Source: Cricetomys ansorgei (taxonomy: Eukaryota; Chordata; Mammalia; Rodentia; Nesomyidae). From it: a stretch of 64,000 bases of DNA. The stretch is from contig JAMJFZ010002590.1 of assembly GCA_026225945.1 (NCBI GenBank), positions 48,334 through 112,333 of the forward strand, read 5' to 3'. Within the stretch, counting starts at the first letter, position 1. Each line of letters begins with the position of its first letter. Made by a program: the position numbers and the translations under genes. The notes beneath the pieces are model-generated. The model searched no databases. It had not been told where the DNA came from and was given only the letters and a program-made list of their open reading frames with translations. Positions 21,380-32,984 of this stretch are shown here, piece by piece.

Positions 21380-23200
21380 TTAGTGTTTTTATTATTGGGA
21401 GATGATTTACTATACAAAAGAGAATGTGTAAAGTACTTCAAAAATTCTTGAATTTGATTGAAAAATTAAGTGTATAGGTTTGATAAATTGACAGAAATTG
21501 ACACAGAAATCAGTACCTTTACCAATACCAATAGACTCTCCAATGAATCAAGAAATATTCCCAGTCATAATTATCTTAAAAACCAAAACAAAAACTGAAT
21601 TATGTATAACACATATGTGAAAGTCTTTACCATGAAAATTTGAAATTTCTCAAGAAAAATTAAACATGAATCTAGATGGAAGGACTTCCCATACTCAATA
21701 TCGGTAAAACTAATATTGTAAAAATGATTTTATTACCAGAATCATTTAAGAATTCAATGTAATCCACATCAGATTCCAGTGCCATTATTCAAAGATATTC
21801 TAAATTCATATGGGAGCACAAAATATCTTGGAGAGTCAAAACAAATCCAAGCAAAAAAAGATCAATACTAGTAATGTCATCAATCCCGATTCTAAAATAT
21901 ACAAAAACACCATAGTAACAAGAAAGAGTAAAATACTTGGGCAAAAACAAGGGAACTAAAGAGGACATGGTTAAAAATCCAAGGAAGCAACAACCACTTA
22001 AATTTTGGCAAATATGCTAAAATTACACATTGTAGCAATGATAACCTGCTCAAAAAGTGGTTCTGGAAAAACTACATGGCCACAATTTTAAAAATAAAAT
22101 GGAACTCAATTGCCACAAAAATCATCTTCAGATGGATTGAAGACTTTATGGTAAATAAATTATGGTGAATAAATGAAATTCTGAAGCTTTTATAGGACAG
22201 AGTAGTGACAAAGATATAGAGACAGGGGTTTCTGAATTAAACTCTGGTCACTCAGGTTAATGCCAACAATTGAAATATGGGACTTTGTGAAATTAACAAC
22301 TTCTCGACAGCATAGAAGTTAATCAAATAAAGAGATACTCTATAGATTTTGGTAATTGATCAACCTACAGAAGATTAATATATAACATATAAAAATATAA
22401 AACAGAAAGCCTAAAAAACACTAAATCAATTAATATATGTGCTAAGAAAATGAACATTTTTTTTAAAAGATTAAATGGAAATGTTCAATAAACATAAAAT
22501 TGTTCAAATTCACTAGACTTCAGAGAAATGTAAAATAAAACTACACTGAGATTCTGTCTCATCTCAATTAGAATGGCAGTCAATGGCAATTTTAAAAATT
22601 GTGGAGGGGTGGTTGGAAACCTGATAACATTTCTCCTTTCTTTGCAATTATGTCAAATTTTTCTATTATATTATTATGTAACTATTATATGTAAACTGTA
22701 CTTCCAAAATAATAGATGATTCTAACTTACAAAATAATTAAAGAAAAAATTAATATACTGGAAAGGTTGTAGACAAAATGGAGCCAGAGAGATACCTATA
22801 CATCAGTGTTTATTTATAGTGTCAGTCAAAATAGTTACATTATAGACCACCCCAAACGTCCAACATCAGAGACATGACTGAAGAAAATGTGGTACATTTA
22901 TATAATGGTAATTTTTTTAAGCCATAAAGAAAAACAAAGTTATGTCATTTGCAGGAAAATAAATGCAATTGCCGATATTCGTACTAAGAAAATTAAGAAA
23001 TTCTTAGAAAGGCAAAAGTCATATATTTTCTTCTTTTTGTGATTCCTGCATTGTATATAGGTATTTAAAACTAGATCTGCATGTGACATGAAAGTAAAAG
23101 TGAAACTTCCAAGGGAACAGACAGGACTAATAAGAGAAGTGGCAGAAAGGGAAGATAGAGAGCACAGGGGAATGGGCTGCACAGATAACACACCTTGCAT
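21380..23200 (+). mobile_element. Degenerate L1 ORF2 3' end plus 3' UTR, sense
   Basis: Old L1 ORF2 is recognisable: a reverse-transcriptase region ('CCAGTGCCATTATTCAAAGA', 'TCATATGGGAGCACAAAATA') and the ORF2 C-terminal part ('ATCTCAATTAGAATGGCAGT', 'GAAAATGTGGTACATTTATA', 'GCCATAAAGAAAAACAAAGT'). A 3' UTR-like stretch follows (about 23080-23180). It is riddled with stops and cannot be functional. Duplicate at 57110-58950. Confidence 0.85.
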
Positions 23201-23730
23201 GAAAATATTCTTAGGTAATACAATATTGGATACAATGAATAAACACCGTGAAAATTTGAAAAACTGGTTTCATAAAATATGTTCCCAATTTAATATCGGA
23301 GCTTCAGTTTTTAAATTCGATGAATCTCAAGAGCTACTTAAATTTCCTTATCCCTTTTAATTTATTAAGGAAAATTTAATTGAAGAAATCAGGATACCAC
23401 CATTATAAATGTCAAAGATCCTAGAAATTGCCCTCGCCAGATGATGGGCTGAGATATTCAAGCAGGATTATGCAAACTCCATCTGTCTCTCTCAGTCTTG
23501 ATCACATTTTATACATGTGGTAACTTTCTCCAAGATTCCTTCATTCTCCACTCTCTTCCCTCCTATACGAATGGAGCAATTAAACCCACAGGTTCTGCAA
23601 AAGAGAGTATTAGTCTTTTTCTCAGCCTGTGCATGAGTAAATTCCTTCTAGAACATAATGAGAAGTGGCCCTAGACTTTTAGTTCAATGTAGACAGATTG
23701 AAATATCATAGGTATAAAGCTAATGGAAAA
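23201..23730. other. Intergenic DNA at right end of copy A
   Basis: Unique sequence matching 58950-59462. Similarity to copy B ends after 'TATAAAGCTAAT' (about 23725 and 59462). Confidence 0.7.
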
Positions 23731-23739
23731 TCATTGATT

Positions 23740-24600
23740 CTGCATCTGTCTTGGAGTATTTTGCCAATGTTATCTCATAACGTTCAAGTTTTCACGTTTA
23801 TAATTAAGATTTTGATGCATTTTACCTTGATTTTTCTACAGGATGAGAAGGATGTAATTCCCTTCATTTACATGTGGGTAACAAGTTTAATAGCATCAGT
23901 GTACCTTTTGCTGTTAGTGCTGCTTTTTTGAATCTTTTTTAAATTTTTGAGAAAAGATATTATGTAGCATAGATTGACCTCAAAGTAGATAGCCAAGAAT
24001 GACTTGAACTCCTGTTCCTCTCATTTCAACCTCTCAAGTGAGGAGCTTACAGGCATATGCCACGGTGTCTAATTGCAGTAATAGTTCAAAGACTTTGTCT
24101 TTGCTGTCACATATGTTAAAGACAATGTTCTTTATTTAAGGTTAATAAGCTCAAATGTGTTCATACATACCACTTCTCCTTCATTCACTCATCCACTGTT
24201 GGGCATCCATGCATGTTCCAATGAATAGCTTGGGTCTGTCCAGTTTTAAAGATACTTTAACAGTGTCTAGCAATCCCTGGGAAAGTAATAAGGAAATCTT
24301 TGCTTTGAGATTAAAAATACCTTTGCCATAGGATATTTTAAATTAACAGTGAATAAATAAATGATTCCTTTATAAAGCCAAAAGGATTTATATTCATAGC
24401 TGACATTTCGCTATTTCCCATTATTCAGGAATTTCTTGTAACTAGTTTTATGGTTTTTCTAGTTAATCACAACAATACAATCAAAGACATGATCTTTTTA
24501 TAATTTCTATTTTATGAAAATGCACAGAGTTAAATAGCTTATATCACTGACTCTCTGGGCTCCATAAGTTCTCTTAATGTATATAAATAATTCTGAATTA
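23740..24600 (-). mobile_element. Antisense L1 ORF2 debris with embedded old B1-like SINE
   Basis: 'TCTTGGAGTATTTTGCCAAT' and 'CTACAGGATGAGAAGGATGT' are antisense L1 ORF2-like. About 23940-24085 reads as an antisense old B1/PB1-type monomer ('GACTTGAACTCCTGTTCCTC', 'CTTACAGGCATATGCCAC'). The same L1-plus-SINE arrangement recurs at 27780-28140. Confidence 0.6.
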
Positions 24601-24634
24601 ATTAATGAAGTACTACATGTAAGTACTAAACTAA

Positions 24635-24865
24635 ACTCAAATGAAAGCTCATGCTGGCAAGGTTATGGAGCTAGGAGAACATTTCTTCTTTGCTTGTGGG
24701 AGGGCAAACTTGTACAGACACTATGGTAATCTATAAGGCAACTTCTCAGGAAATTGGACCTCAACCGACCTCAAGACCTCAAATATGGAAATGACATAGC
24801 AATTATGAAACTTTAGTCTAGTTAGCCTTTAATACTCGAATATGGGGAAATATCAGTCTACATCA
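24635..24865 (+). mobile_element. L1 ORF2 fragment, sense
   Basis: 'GCTTGTGGGAGGGCAAACTT', 'GTACAGACACTATGGTAATC' and 'GCAACTTCTCAGGAAATTGG' match the remembered L1 ORF2 C-terminal coding region. Confidence 0.7.
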
Positions 24866-25018
24866 TTACATCATGTATGGTAATTTCTGTGAACTCAGAT
24901 ATACTTATAGGCACACCTAAAATGTACTGCACAAGTGTGAGAAAAGCTATGGTACTAAAATTGTGTGATCTTATCATTTTACATTATTTTCTATGTTCAT
25001 AGATTATCTTGAAGAAGA

Positions 25019-25947
25019 ATGGGTCTGGAAAATAGTTCTATAGTGCCTGAATTCATTCAAGAAGGATTCACAAATGACCCTGATCTCAAATTGCCCCTCT
25101 TCTTACTCTTTCTGCTAATATATACAACAACAGTACTGGGGAATCTGGCTTTGATTGTCTTAATTGCGGTGATTTCTCACCTTCACACCTCCATGTACGT
25201 GTTCCTTTTTAGCTTGTCCTGCATAGACCTCGGTTATTCCTCTGTGAATACACCCAAAATGCTGATGAACTTCTTAGTAAAGAAGAATGTTATCTCTTAC
25301 ATGGGATGTATGACCCAGCTGTATTTCTTTTGTTTTTTGCCATTTTTGAGTGTTGTGTTCTGACATCAATGGCTTATGATCGCTATGTGGCCATATGCAA
25401 TCCACTCTTGTATACCATGCTATGTCCCCAAGGTGTGTTCCTATCTTATGTTTGGTTCATACATAATGGGGTTTTCTGGTGCTATGATTCACACTGGATG
25501 CATCCTAAGACTGACCTTTTGTGACATAAATACCATCAACCATTATTTCTGTGATCTTTTCCCTTTGTTGCAGCTCTCCTGCACCAGCACTTATGCCAAC
25601 GAAATAGAAATTCTTATTGTGGGTGAGAAAGATATCATTGTGCCCAGTGTCATCATCTTTACCTCATATGGCTTTATCCTCTCTAACATCATCCGAATGA
25701 GATCCACCACTGCAGGCATGTCCAAAGCCTTTAGCACCTGCAGTTCCCACATTCTTGCTGTTTCTCTATTCTTTGGATCGTATGCATTTATGTACCTTCA
25801 ACCTTCCTCACCTGGGTCTATGAATCAGGAAAAATCTCATCTGTCTTTTATACCATTGTGGTCCCCATGATGAACCCTTTAATCTACAGCTTGAGAAACA
25901 AAGATGTTAAAGTTGCGCTGAGGAAAACCTTTAACAAGATGTTTTGA
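25019..25947 (+). pseudogene. Olfactory receptor pseudogene, OR8-like, three frameshifts
   Basis: An OR in three frame segments. ATG 25019 starts MGLENSSIVPEF and reads through TM1-TM3 to about 25335, where a T is missing from a poly-T run. A second frame carries [16 protein letters not shown] 2-nt deletion near 25415-25435 restores the first frame, which continues through TM4-TM6 ([14 protein letters not shown]). Loss of one G near 25829 then breaks the frame just before the [15 protein letters not shown] region, which survives out of frame. The natural end is the TGA at 25945-25947. Other changes include LHTSMYVFL for LHTPMYFFL. The acceptor (TTCATAG, ending 25002) lies 16 nt before the ATG, but no copy of the conserved upstream block is seen in the preceding 1.7 kb, which is L1 debris. 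It is not part of the large duplication. Confidence 0.93.
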
Positions 25948-26367
25948 TCATAAAATCAGCATTTTTGTGACTATTGTTATGTCAATGAAAATTTCTGTGG
26001 TTTTATTTAAATTTACCTTTTATCTCTCTGATTTTTTCTTCTGATCATTGGTAAGATATTGTGATTTTTTTCATCCATATGTTTTTGCTATAAATATAGG
26101 TAATAATGCATTACCCACACACCCTGAGCCAAAAATGGCTCTCATTTGTCACTGTAACAAATGTGTGTATCATATTGTCTTTATTATTTATTGGACATCA
26201 TTGTGTACTGTGGAAATCGAAATGCCAGCATTTCATGACCTAGTTGTTTTATGAATTGACTATTAAATACATTACAGCTAGAAATACTTTGCATTTGACT
26301 TTCTCATGTGAGTCAGTTCTGTTGAATTTATTTCCAAACTCTTAAGCAGATTTTATGAAATCACACA
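25948..26367. other. 3' flank of OR pseudogene
   Basis: AT-rich DNA without recognised elements. Confidence 0.45.
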
Positions 26368-26438
<71 letters not shown>

Positions 26439-26440
26439 TA
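26368..26440. repeat. (TA)n microsatellite with (CA) tail
   Basis: Long TA tract with one TATG interruption, ending in ACACACACAT. Confidence 0.95.
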
Positions 26441-26529
26441 CATATACTGTTCAATTCTTTAGTGATTCTAGATCCCCTCTATTGTTCATAAAGTTTTGGT
26501 AGAATTTTTCAATCCTTGAATAATATGGT

Positions 26530-26753
26530 TCAGAGGTTAGTAACCTATAGGTTGCTGCCTCCTTTGAGTGTCCAATGACCATTTCACAGAGGTCACTTTA
26601 GACCATTCGCATATTAGATATTTACATTATAATTCATAATAGTAGCAAAACTACCGTTATGAAGTCTCAAAAAAATAATTTTAATGTTGGACAGGTCATC
26701 ACAACATGAAGTGTATTAAATGATCTCAGCATTATAAATTTTGAGAACCACTG
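26530..26753 (+). mobile_element. URR1-like hAT-Charlie DNA transposon relic
   Basis: Matches the remembered URR1 plan: 'AACCTATAGGTTGCTGCC', 'CATTTCACAGAGGTCACTTT', 'ATATTTACATTATAATTCAT', 'AGTAGCAAAACTACCGTTAT', 'CATCACAACATGAAGTGTAT' and a terminal TTGAGAACCACTG. The last is the terminal inverted repeat, with a decayed partner (CAGAGGTTAGTAACC) at the left end. Confidence 0.85.
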
Positions 26754-26916
26754 AGTCTACTTGCAGGTTGGACAATGCTTAAAGATGTGGACCCATTTTT
26801 CCTCTGGAGGGGAAAGAGGACACCTCTAGGAATTAGAGTAATGAGTTGTGTTGAAACTCAAATTTTGGGTTTGTATGCTAATTTGTTTTTGTGAATTGTT
26901 CTGTAATAATTGCCTC

Positions 26917-26922
26917 TGTGTG

Positions 26923-26970
<48 letters not shown>
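26917..26970. repeat. (TG)n microsatellite
   Basis: TG run with one CG interruption. A second shorter TG-rich stretch lies at 27236-27269. Confidence 0.95.
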
Positions 26971-26971
<1 letters not shown>

Positions 26972-27359
26972 CTTTATTTATGCTAATATTATTCTTTAGG
27001 TATTTAACAGACATTTATTTATGTGGTAGTATGTTTTATTTTGTGAGTAATCTCACTACAAATTTCTCAGTTATACTTTCTTCTGAAGTGAAGGTGTGTT
27101 GTTTTATCACAACTTTGCTATTGTTTATTATTTATTTTTCATGATTATATCTATTGTGAGTTACATGATACTGTTTATCAATGTAGTTTTTATTTCTATT
27201 TTGATGGCTAAAGCTATTGAATTATGCATATATTTGTGTGCATGTGTGTGTATGTGTGTGTGTGTGTGTCTTTCAGTGAGTGTTAGCCTCTTGCACTTAT
27301 TATTTTCATAAGCATTGTTTCTTACACATTTAAAAACCAAATTTAGGTTTTTGATGATT

Positions 27360-27680
27360 AACATATTTGAGTTTTTTATACACTCCAGTTATTCATCTCC
27401 TGTTGAAGGAATAGCTGGCAAACACATTCCTGTATTTTTTACTCCTATTTTTCTTGCTGTGGAGAAATATTTTTGATGCATTCTTATTTGTCTCTTTTTA
27501 CTGTCATAAAATAATTATTAAAGATATTTTCATGAAAAAAGAGGTCATGAATTAGAAAGAAGAAATTATATGGAGGGATTTAAAAGATGGATAGGGCAGG
27601 GAGCAATGATGTAATTATAATATAGCATCAAAATGGAGATACCTTGAAAGAAACTCACATAAGCAAAAAGACAAAACTAC
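27360..27680. mobile_element. L1 3'-end fragments
   Basis: About 27540-27640 reads like a sense L1 3' UTR tail ('GAGGTCATGAATTAGAAAGA', 'GATGGATAGGGCAGGG', 'AATGATGTAATTATAATATA'). The flanking sequence is less clear. Confidence 0.5.
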
Positions 27681-27779
27681 AATAAAAAATCACAATGGAT
27701 ATATAAAAAGACAAGACCTCAAATAATCTCAAAATTAAGAAGTGAGTTTTAAAAACACCTCTTCAGAAATTCACAGACT

Positions 27780-29765
27780 GCATCTATCTTGGAGTGTTTC
27801 CCTCGTGTTTGCCCATTGTCTTCAAGTTTCAGTGTTTCATTAAGATCTTTCATACATTTCGTGTTAAATTTTGGACAGGATGAGAAGTAAGGATATACTT
27901 CCCTTTATTTATGTGTAGATAACCAGTTTTGCTAATTTTGACGTGTCTTGTTACTATTGTGCTTTTATTTTTCCTAAATTTGGAGAAAAGATTTTAAATA
28001 GTCCAGACTGTCTGAAACTAAGCAGCCAAGAATAACTTGAGCCCCTCATTCTTTCATCTCCAAGACCCAAATGAGGAAGTTAGAGGCATATGTCACCATG
28101 TCTAACTCTAGCAGAAGTTTAAAGGCTTTATCTTTGCTCTGACTTATTTTTATGATATCCTTGTCAGGAACAAGATGTTTGTGCTTTGTGATTTCATTTT
28201 ATACCTTATTCTATTGCACTGGTCCGTCTTTATGTCTTTGTGCTAGCACTGTGTTGTCGCACAAGCTATATTTTTATAGTATAGTGTGATATTAGGTATT
28301 ATAATAGCATCTACATTGTTCTTTTTGCCTAGAATAGTTTTAATTTTCTGGTTCTGTGATTCAATGTGAATTTGACAGTTTTTCACTCCTTTGAAGAATG
28401 ACACTTTAATTTTTGATGTCCACTACATTGTCACTAAAGATTTCTTTAGATAAAAAAGCCAATTAATTATATTTAATATTTGCTGACCCACTGATATGAG
28501 AGTTCTTTCCATCTTCTTGCAGCTTTGACTTTAGATGATTTGTACTGCCTTGCTTAATTCTACTTCATTTTCTTCTATTAAAGGATATTGGAATATGATC
28601 ATTTTCTGACTTATTGAAACATAAGTTCATTATTGGGGAATATAACTGCTACTTTGTTAAAAGTGTTCATCAGAACTTGGTGAGTTTCTCAGGTCTTGTA
28701 AGTATCAGATCCTATTACCTGATAATATAAATAACTTAAATTGTTATACTCTTATTTGTTTCACCCATTTCTTTCTCTTGACTTACATGTCAGGACAGAT
28801 ACTAATTACTATGTTAAATGAAAGTTGTGAGTGGACACTGTTCTCCTTCTTTCTTTCAAGGGACTACTTTCAACTTTTCTGCAGTTAGTGTGACTTAGTC
28901 TATGTCATCATTAGCCTTTATTATTTTGATGTGATACCTATCTTCTTCTGTATGTTATTATAAGGGTAGTTAGAACACTGCTAAATATTTCTGCATCTAT
29001 TGATGTTATCATATAATTTTAACTTCATATTTTATGTACTGTTTTCTAATATTCATGGTGTATGTTGAACAACCCTTATGTGAATTAACTTGAGTATGTT
29101 GCAGATGTTTTTAATATGCTGTTGAGCAACTGGCTTTAAAATATTTGTGTATTAGTCTGTATTTTATTTTAGGTTGTGTTTTATCTGGCTTTGATATTCA
29201 TGAGCAGAATTCATAGGATTACATTGGATATGTTCTAACTCTCTCTATTTATGGAAGAGTATTTAGACATGTTGGTGTTGATTTTTCCTTAAAGGCTTGC
29301 TAAAATTCAGCTACAATTTTGCATTGCTCTGCTGTCTTCTTCAATGGGAGAATTTCACTGCTCATCAATCATTACAAATGATTTTTCATTAATGTGTCAG
29401 ATATTTGTTTATATGCTCTTGTCCAATACATACCACATATACAGTAAGAAATTCATGAATTTGTTACAAATTTTTATAATGTGCTGGAGTATGATTTCCC
29501 CAAAACTGTTCCTTAATTATCCTGTGATTTCCTTCGTTATCTGAGATGACATTCCGTTTTCATCTTTAATTTCTGTTCAGATTTGCTCAGTTTCATGTGG
29601 CAGAAAGCTTGATCATGCTGTTAGTCTTTTCAAACTTGTTTCCTTGACACTTGTAGTGTTCTTTTATTTCTCATTTCATGCACCCAGTTTGAATCTTAAT
29701 TATGACTTTTCTCTATTCATTCTTTGCTTTTGATACTTTTCTAGCTAGTGAAAAGTGATATGATA
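27780..29765 (-). mobile_element. Ancient L1 ORF2, antisense
   Basis: Long antisense ORF2 relic: 'CTATTGCACTGGTCCGTCTT', 'TTTATAGTATAGTGTGATAT', 'AGAATAGTTTTAATTTTCTG', 'TGAGTGGACACTGTTCTCCT' and 'TTTGCATTGCTCTGCTGTC' all follow the reverse order of L1 ORF2. Heavily diverged, no open frame. An old antisense B1-like SINE appears embedded at about 27970-28110. Confidence 0.85.
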
Positions 29766-29879
29766 CTACTTTTCAACTATGGGGTAACATAAGTACTCAG
29801 AAATCACTGATGATGGGTTGGTTTTCCACCTTTTGTGAGTCAATTCTTTTAAGAACATCCCTCTGGCTGTTTTGGAGTC

Positions 29880-29975
29880 CATAGACAACTGAGTCTGGAG
29901 CTCAGAATAGAGTAGAGTGCTTCCCTAGTATTCTCTGGGTCACTAGTTCAATCTCTAGCTTTGGAAAAGGCAATG
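29880..29975 (+). mobile_element. ID-like SINE relic
   Basis: 'GAGCTCAGAATAGAGTAGAG', 'TGCTTCCCTAGTATTCTCTG' and 'AGTTCAATCTCTAGCTTTGG', followed by an A-rich tail, is the ID/B4 tRNA-derived head in degenerate form. Confidence 0.5.
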
Positions 29976-30164
29976 GAAAAGTAATTTGAGCCAATGGCTA
30001 CAGAAAGTGCTCTCCAGGATGTCATTGCTAAGTCATATTTTGGGGAGATGATTTTATTTTCTTGCAATACCTTTGTATGCATTAATATTGACCTAACGAG
30101 TTCGCAATGTATTTGTGACAGTATAAAATGGTAAAAATCATATTAAGTTACACCAAGGTTGGTT

Positions 30165-30316
30165 ACTTTTTGTTTTTTGTTTGTTTTGCTTTTCTTTGTT
30201 TTGTTTGAGACAGGGTTTCTCTCTTGTAACTCTGGCTGGTCTGGATCACAGAGATCTGCCTGCCTCTGCCTCCCGAGTCATGGGATTAAAGGAATATGCC
30301 ACTACTGCCAGGCTTA
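30165..30316 (-). mobile_element. B1 SINE (antisense), internally deleted
   Basis: A T-rich tail, then 'GAGACAGGGTTTCTCTCTTG', 'CTGGCTGGTCTGGATCACAG', 'AGATCTGCCTGCCTCTGCCT', 'CCCGAGTCATGGGATTAAAG'. About 30 bp of the usual B1 middle is missing between 'CTCTGGCTG' and 'GTCTGGATC'. Confidence 0.93.
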
Positions 30317-30384
30317 AAAAAGTTTTAAAAAAGTAAATTCTTACAAATTTGAATTTTTAGGTGTTTTCTATATTCTTACATATA

Positions 30385-30760
30385 ACTTATTTCTCTTCTT
30401 TTTTTATTTAATTAAAATTTTCTAGGTTTTCATACAATACATCCCAACTGCAATGTCCTCCCAGTCCTCCTCCACCTCGTGTCTCCCCTAGATCACTCTA
30501 CCTCCACTTCTCCTCACAAAATAGCAGGCCTCTCAAGAATATTGACTGAACATGACACAAGATACAATTAGACTAGCACAAACCCTCACATCAAGGATAG
30601 ATGAGGAACTGCAGCAGGAGAAATGGGGTCTCAAGAACAGACAAAAGAGTCAGAGAAACCCCAATACCCACTGCTATGAGTCCCACAAAAACACCAAGCT
30701 AGAAACCAAAATGTACATGCAAAGGACCTGGAGCAGATCATTTTGGTCAAAATCCTGAAG
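30385..30760 (-). mobile_element. L1-type 3' region fragment, antisense
   Basis: 'CTCCCAGTCCTCCTCCACCT', 'CAGGCCTCTCAAGAATATTG', 'GACACAAGATACAATTAGAC', 'AAGAACAGACAAAAGAGTCA' and 'ACACCAAGCTAGAAACCAAA' are phrases of an abundant rodent repeat usually annotated with L1 3' ends. The 68-codon ORF across it is coincidental. Confidence 0.55.
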
Positions 30761-32380
30761 AGTCTAGAATGAATATAAATTACAAGGCTAGTGATTGCTT
30801 GAAAGAATACATTTAGTTCCATGATAATGTAAGTTATTCAAACATGTATAAATAATTGGATATTAAAATATTGAGTTATATAACATGAATTAAAGGAAAT
30901 CTCAAAACAATCTTGTTTTAAAAATGCAAATTTTACATATTATATAAGAAGTGACTGTGGTTTTAAGTGTGACACATTAAAATGTTACTATTACAAAGGA
31001 TATTCTAATGCTTATACTCCAACTTAAAAAAAATCATTAATTAGCTTCACCTTCATTTGAATTCAGTATTGGAATATTAGTGCCTGTATCCCTATAATGA
31101 CTATTGACATCCAGTGCAGTCCAATAAGCCCAGAGCACCATGAGGGATGCTAAAAACCAGTATCATTGAGCTGTCCCCTTAGTACTTGAGAAAAAAAAAA
31201 AAAAGAGGTATCCTTAGGAATTTAATCAGAATTATTCACCTATTGTCTAAAATACATCTTATAATGTAGCAAAAGGGTCTTCACATCGTCACATTTCACA
31301 AAACCTTAAATATTTAATTTCTGACTTTTTGTAAATAAAAGTAAGCCTGGTCATTTGCTGACTAAATGCACATTTTGATTCAAGTTTTATTTAGTTAATT
31401 CATGCTTGTCTTTATATAGCTTGGAGATAGAATCTTGCTATATATTCCAAGTTTTCTCTGAAAACTCAGTGTATTATACAGACAACCTTTAACGCCTACC
31501 ACAGCTCCGATACTGCTGTGACTAGAGATATGTGTGACTGCAATCGACTAGACAGGATTTAAAGAAGTTGAAACTGAGTAAACTGAGCTTTTGATGGAAC
31601 ACTGATATCTTCATAAGCAGCCTCTTAGTAATCACCTGATAACTTAAGAACCCACTTTTGATCATACATGCTTTGGGAATGAATATAATGAAAAGCAAGA
31701 AGGTAGGTTATCAGCCCATCAGGCAGTTTTCTTATACAACCCAGCAAAGGTTTCAAATATATTTATTAATTAATCTCACCTGACAAAACAGTTCTTGATC
31801 AATCCCCACCTCTGATGCTTGGTATTTGTGGAAAAGGACAATGCTCACCTGTAATCTCCGTGATATCATGCAAAATCTCCTGAAATCAGTAATACATATG
31901 AGAGAAATAATTCATTCTTTGCTTCTAATTTACATATGTTATCAACTTCTTAGATTTTCAACTAATGATATATTAATCTGGCCATAATTCCTTCTTAGAA
32001 TCAAGAGCACTGGTGGTAGTGGCTGACATTTCATCATTTCATTGAGCATTTTGCTATTTCATCAAGTGCAATATATTTCTTTGTTCATAAAAAAACTTAA
32101 CTATTTTATTTAATTACAATGATTAAATAATTAATTAATGATTAAATAATTAAATAATTAAATAATTAAATAATTAAATGATCTGAAAAACACATGATAT
32201 ATATCTATATTACACAAGTGAACCCAGGAAACAGAGATGTTTAGTAATTTGTCTATCTAACCACATTCGTATTATGATTAGTGTAAAACTCACTGGCCTT
32301 ATTAATATACTGTTACATTTAAGGTTTGATTAGTGTACTTGCTTTAAAATGTTTTATATTTATTATAAATATTTAGTTGG
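30761..32380. other. Intergenic DNA with minor low-complexity tracts
   Basis: AT-rich. Includes an A-run at about 31190-31205. A possible very old antisense B1-like stretch lies at about 31430-31540 ('GATAGAATCTTGCTATATAT'). An 8-bp tandem repeat is listed separately. No gene. Confidence 0.5.
32122..32179. repeat. 8-bp tandem repeat (ATTAAATA)n
   Basis: Around five contiguous units at 32141-32179, preceded by irregular variants. Confidence 0.85.
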
Positions 32381-32382
32381 TG

Positions 32383-32735
32383 TGTGTTGGTTTTAATGAG
32401 AATGACCCCATAGGCTCTTATGTTTGGACACTTGGTCAACATTTGGTGAAAATGTTTGGAAAAGAATAGTTGTTTTCTTGAAGGCATAGGTATGGCCTTA
32501 TTGGTGGAGGTTGGTTACTGCGTATGGGCTTTGAGTTTTCAAAAACCCAATGCAGGCTTGCCCTCACCTGCAACTTGTGGATCAAATATGGACCCTCTGC
32601 ACTGCCTGTTAAGTTCTCCCTGGCATGTTGTTCTTGGACCCATGAATGCTCTGAAACTGTAGTAAATCTCCAGTAAAGGCCTATCTTTATAAATGCCTTA
32701 GTCATGATATTTCATCACAGAACTCTAAGACAGGG
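32383..32735 (+). mobile_element. ORR1-like MaLR LTR relic
   Basis: 'AATGACCCCATAGGCTCTTA', 'TGGACACTTGGTCAACA', 'GTATGGCCTTATTGGTGGAG', 'GGGCTTTGAGTTTTCAAAAA' and an end in 'ATTTCATCACAGAACTCTAA' follow the ORR1-type plan. Lies just upstream of the conserved block of the OR at 34246. Confidence 0.6.
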
Positions 32736-32984
32736 TAAAACATATAAAAGTGATTGTGGAAGACTGCAGTCCTACCCAATGACAGAGTACTTACTTAGGT
32801 GCAGGGGCTACTTATTAGGCTGATTCAGTACATTGAAAATAAATGCAGTAAGAAATATAATTTCTACAAAGTGGTTTGGGAAAAATCACGGGAGATTTTT
32901 AGAAAATCCACTAAATATTTTCCCACATATTTGAAAATTTTGTATAAAGTATAAATTAAGCTTAGAAGGAATCTCTGGAATATT

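Larger units (their letters stand above)
1..23725. repeat. Segmental duplication, copy A (left end outside window)
   Basis: This stretch matches 37465-59462 in the same orientation and order: MaLR-like LTR, first OR with its upstream block, second LTR, MT-like LTR, B4 and ID SINEs, second OR, B1, third LTR, antisense L1 and sense L1. Similarity is visible by eye in introns and intergenic DNA as well as in exons. It stops abruptly near 23725, where copy A runs into antisense L1 debris. Base 1 aligns with about 37465, so the true left edge lies outside the window. Confidence 0.93.

Noticed and set aside
30552..30822. ORFs of 68 and 63 codons on opposite strands
   Set aside because: They lie in an L1-type repeat fragment.
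32122..32179. Regular short repeats considered as a CRISPR-like array
   Set aside because: The 8-bp units are contiguous with no spacers, in a mammalian genome; it is a simple tandem repeat.
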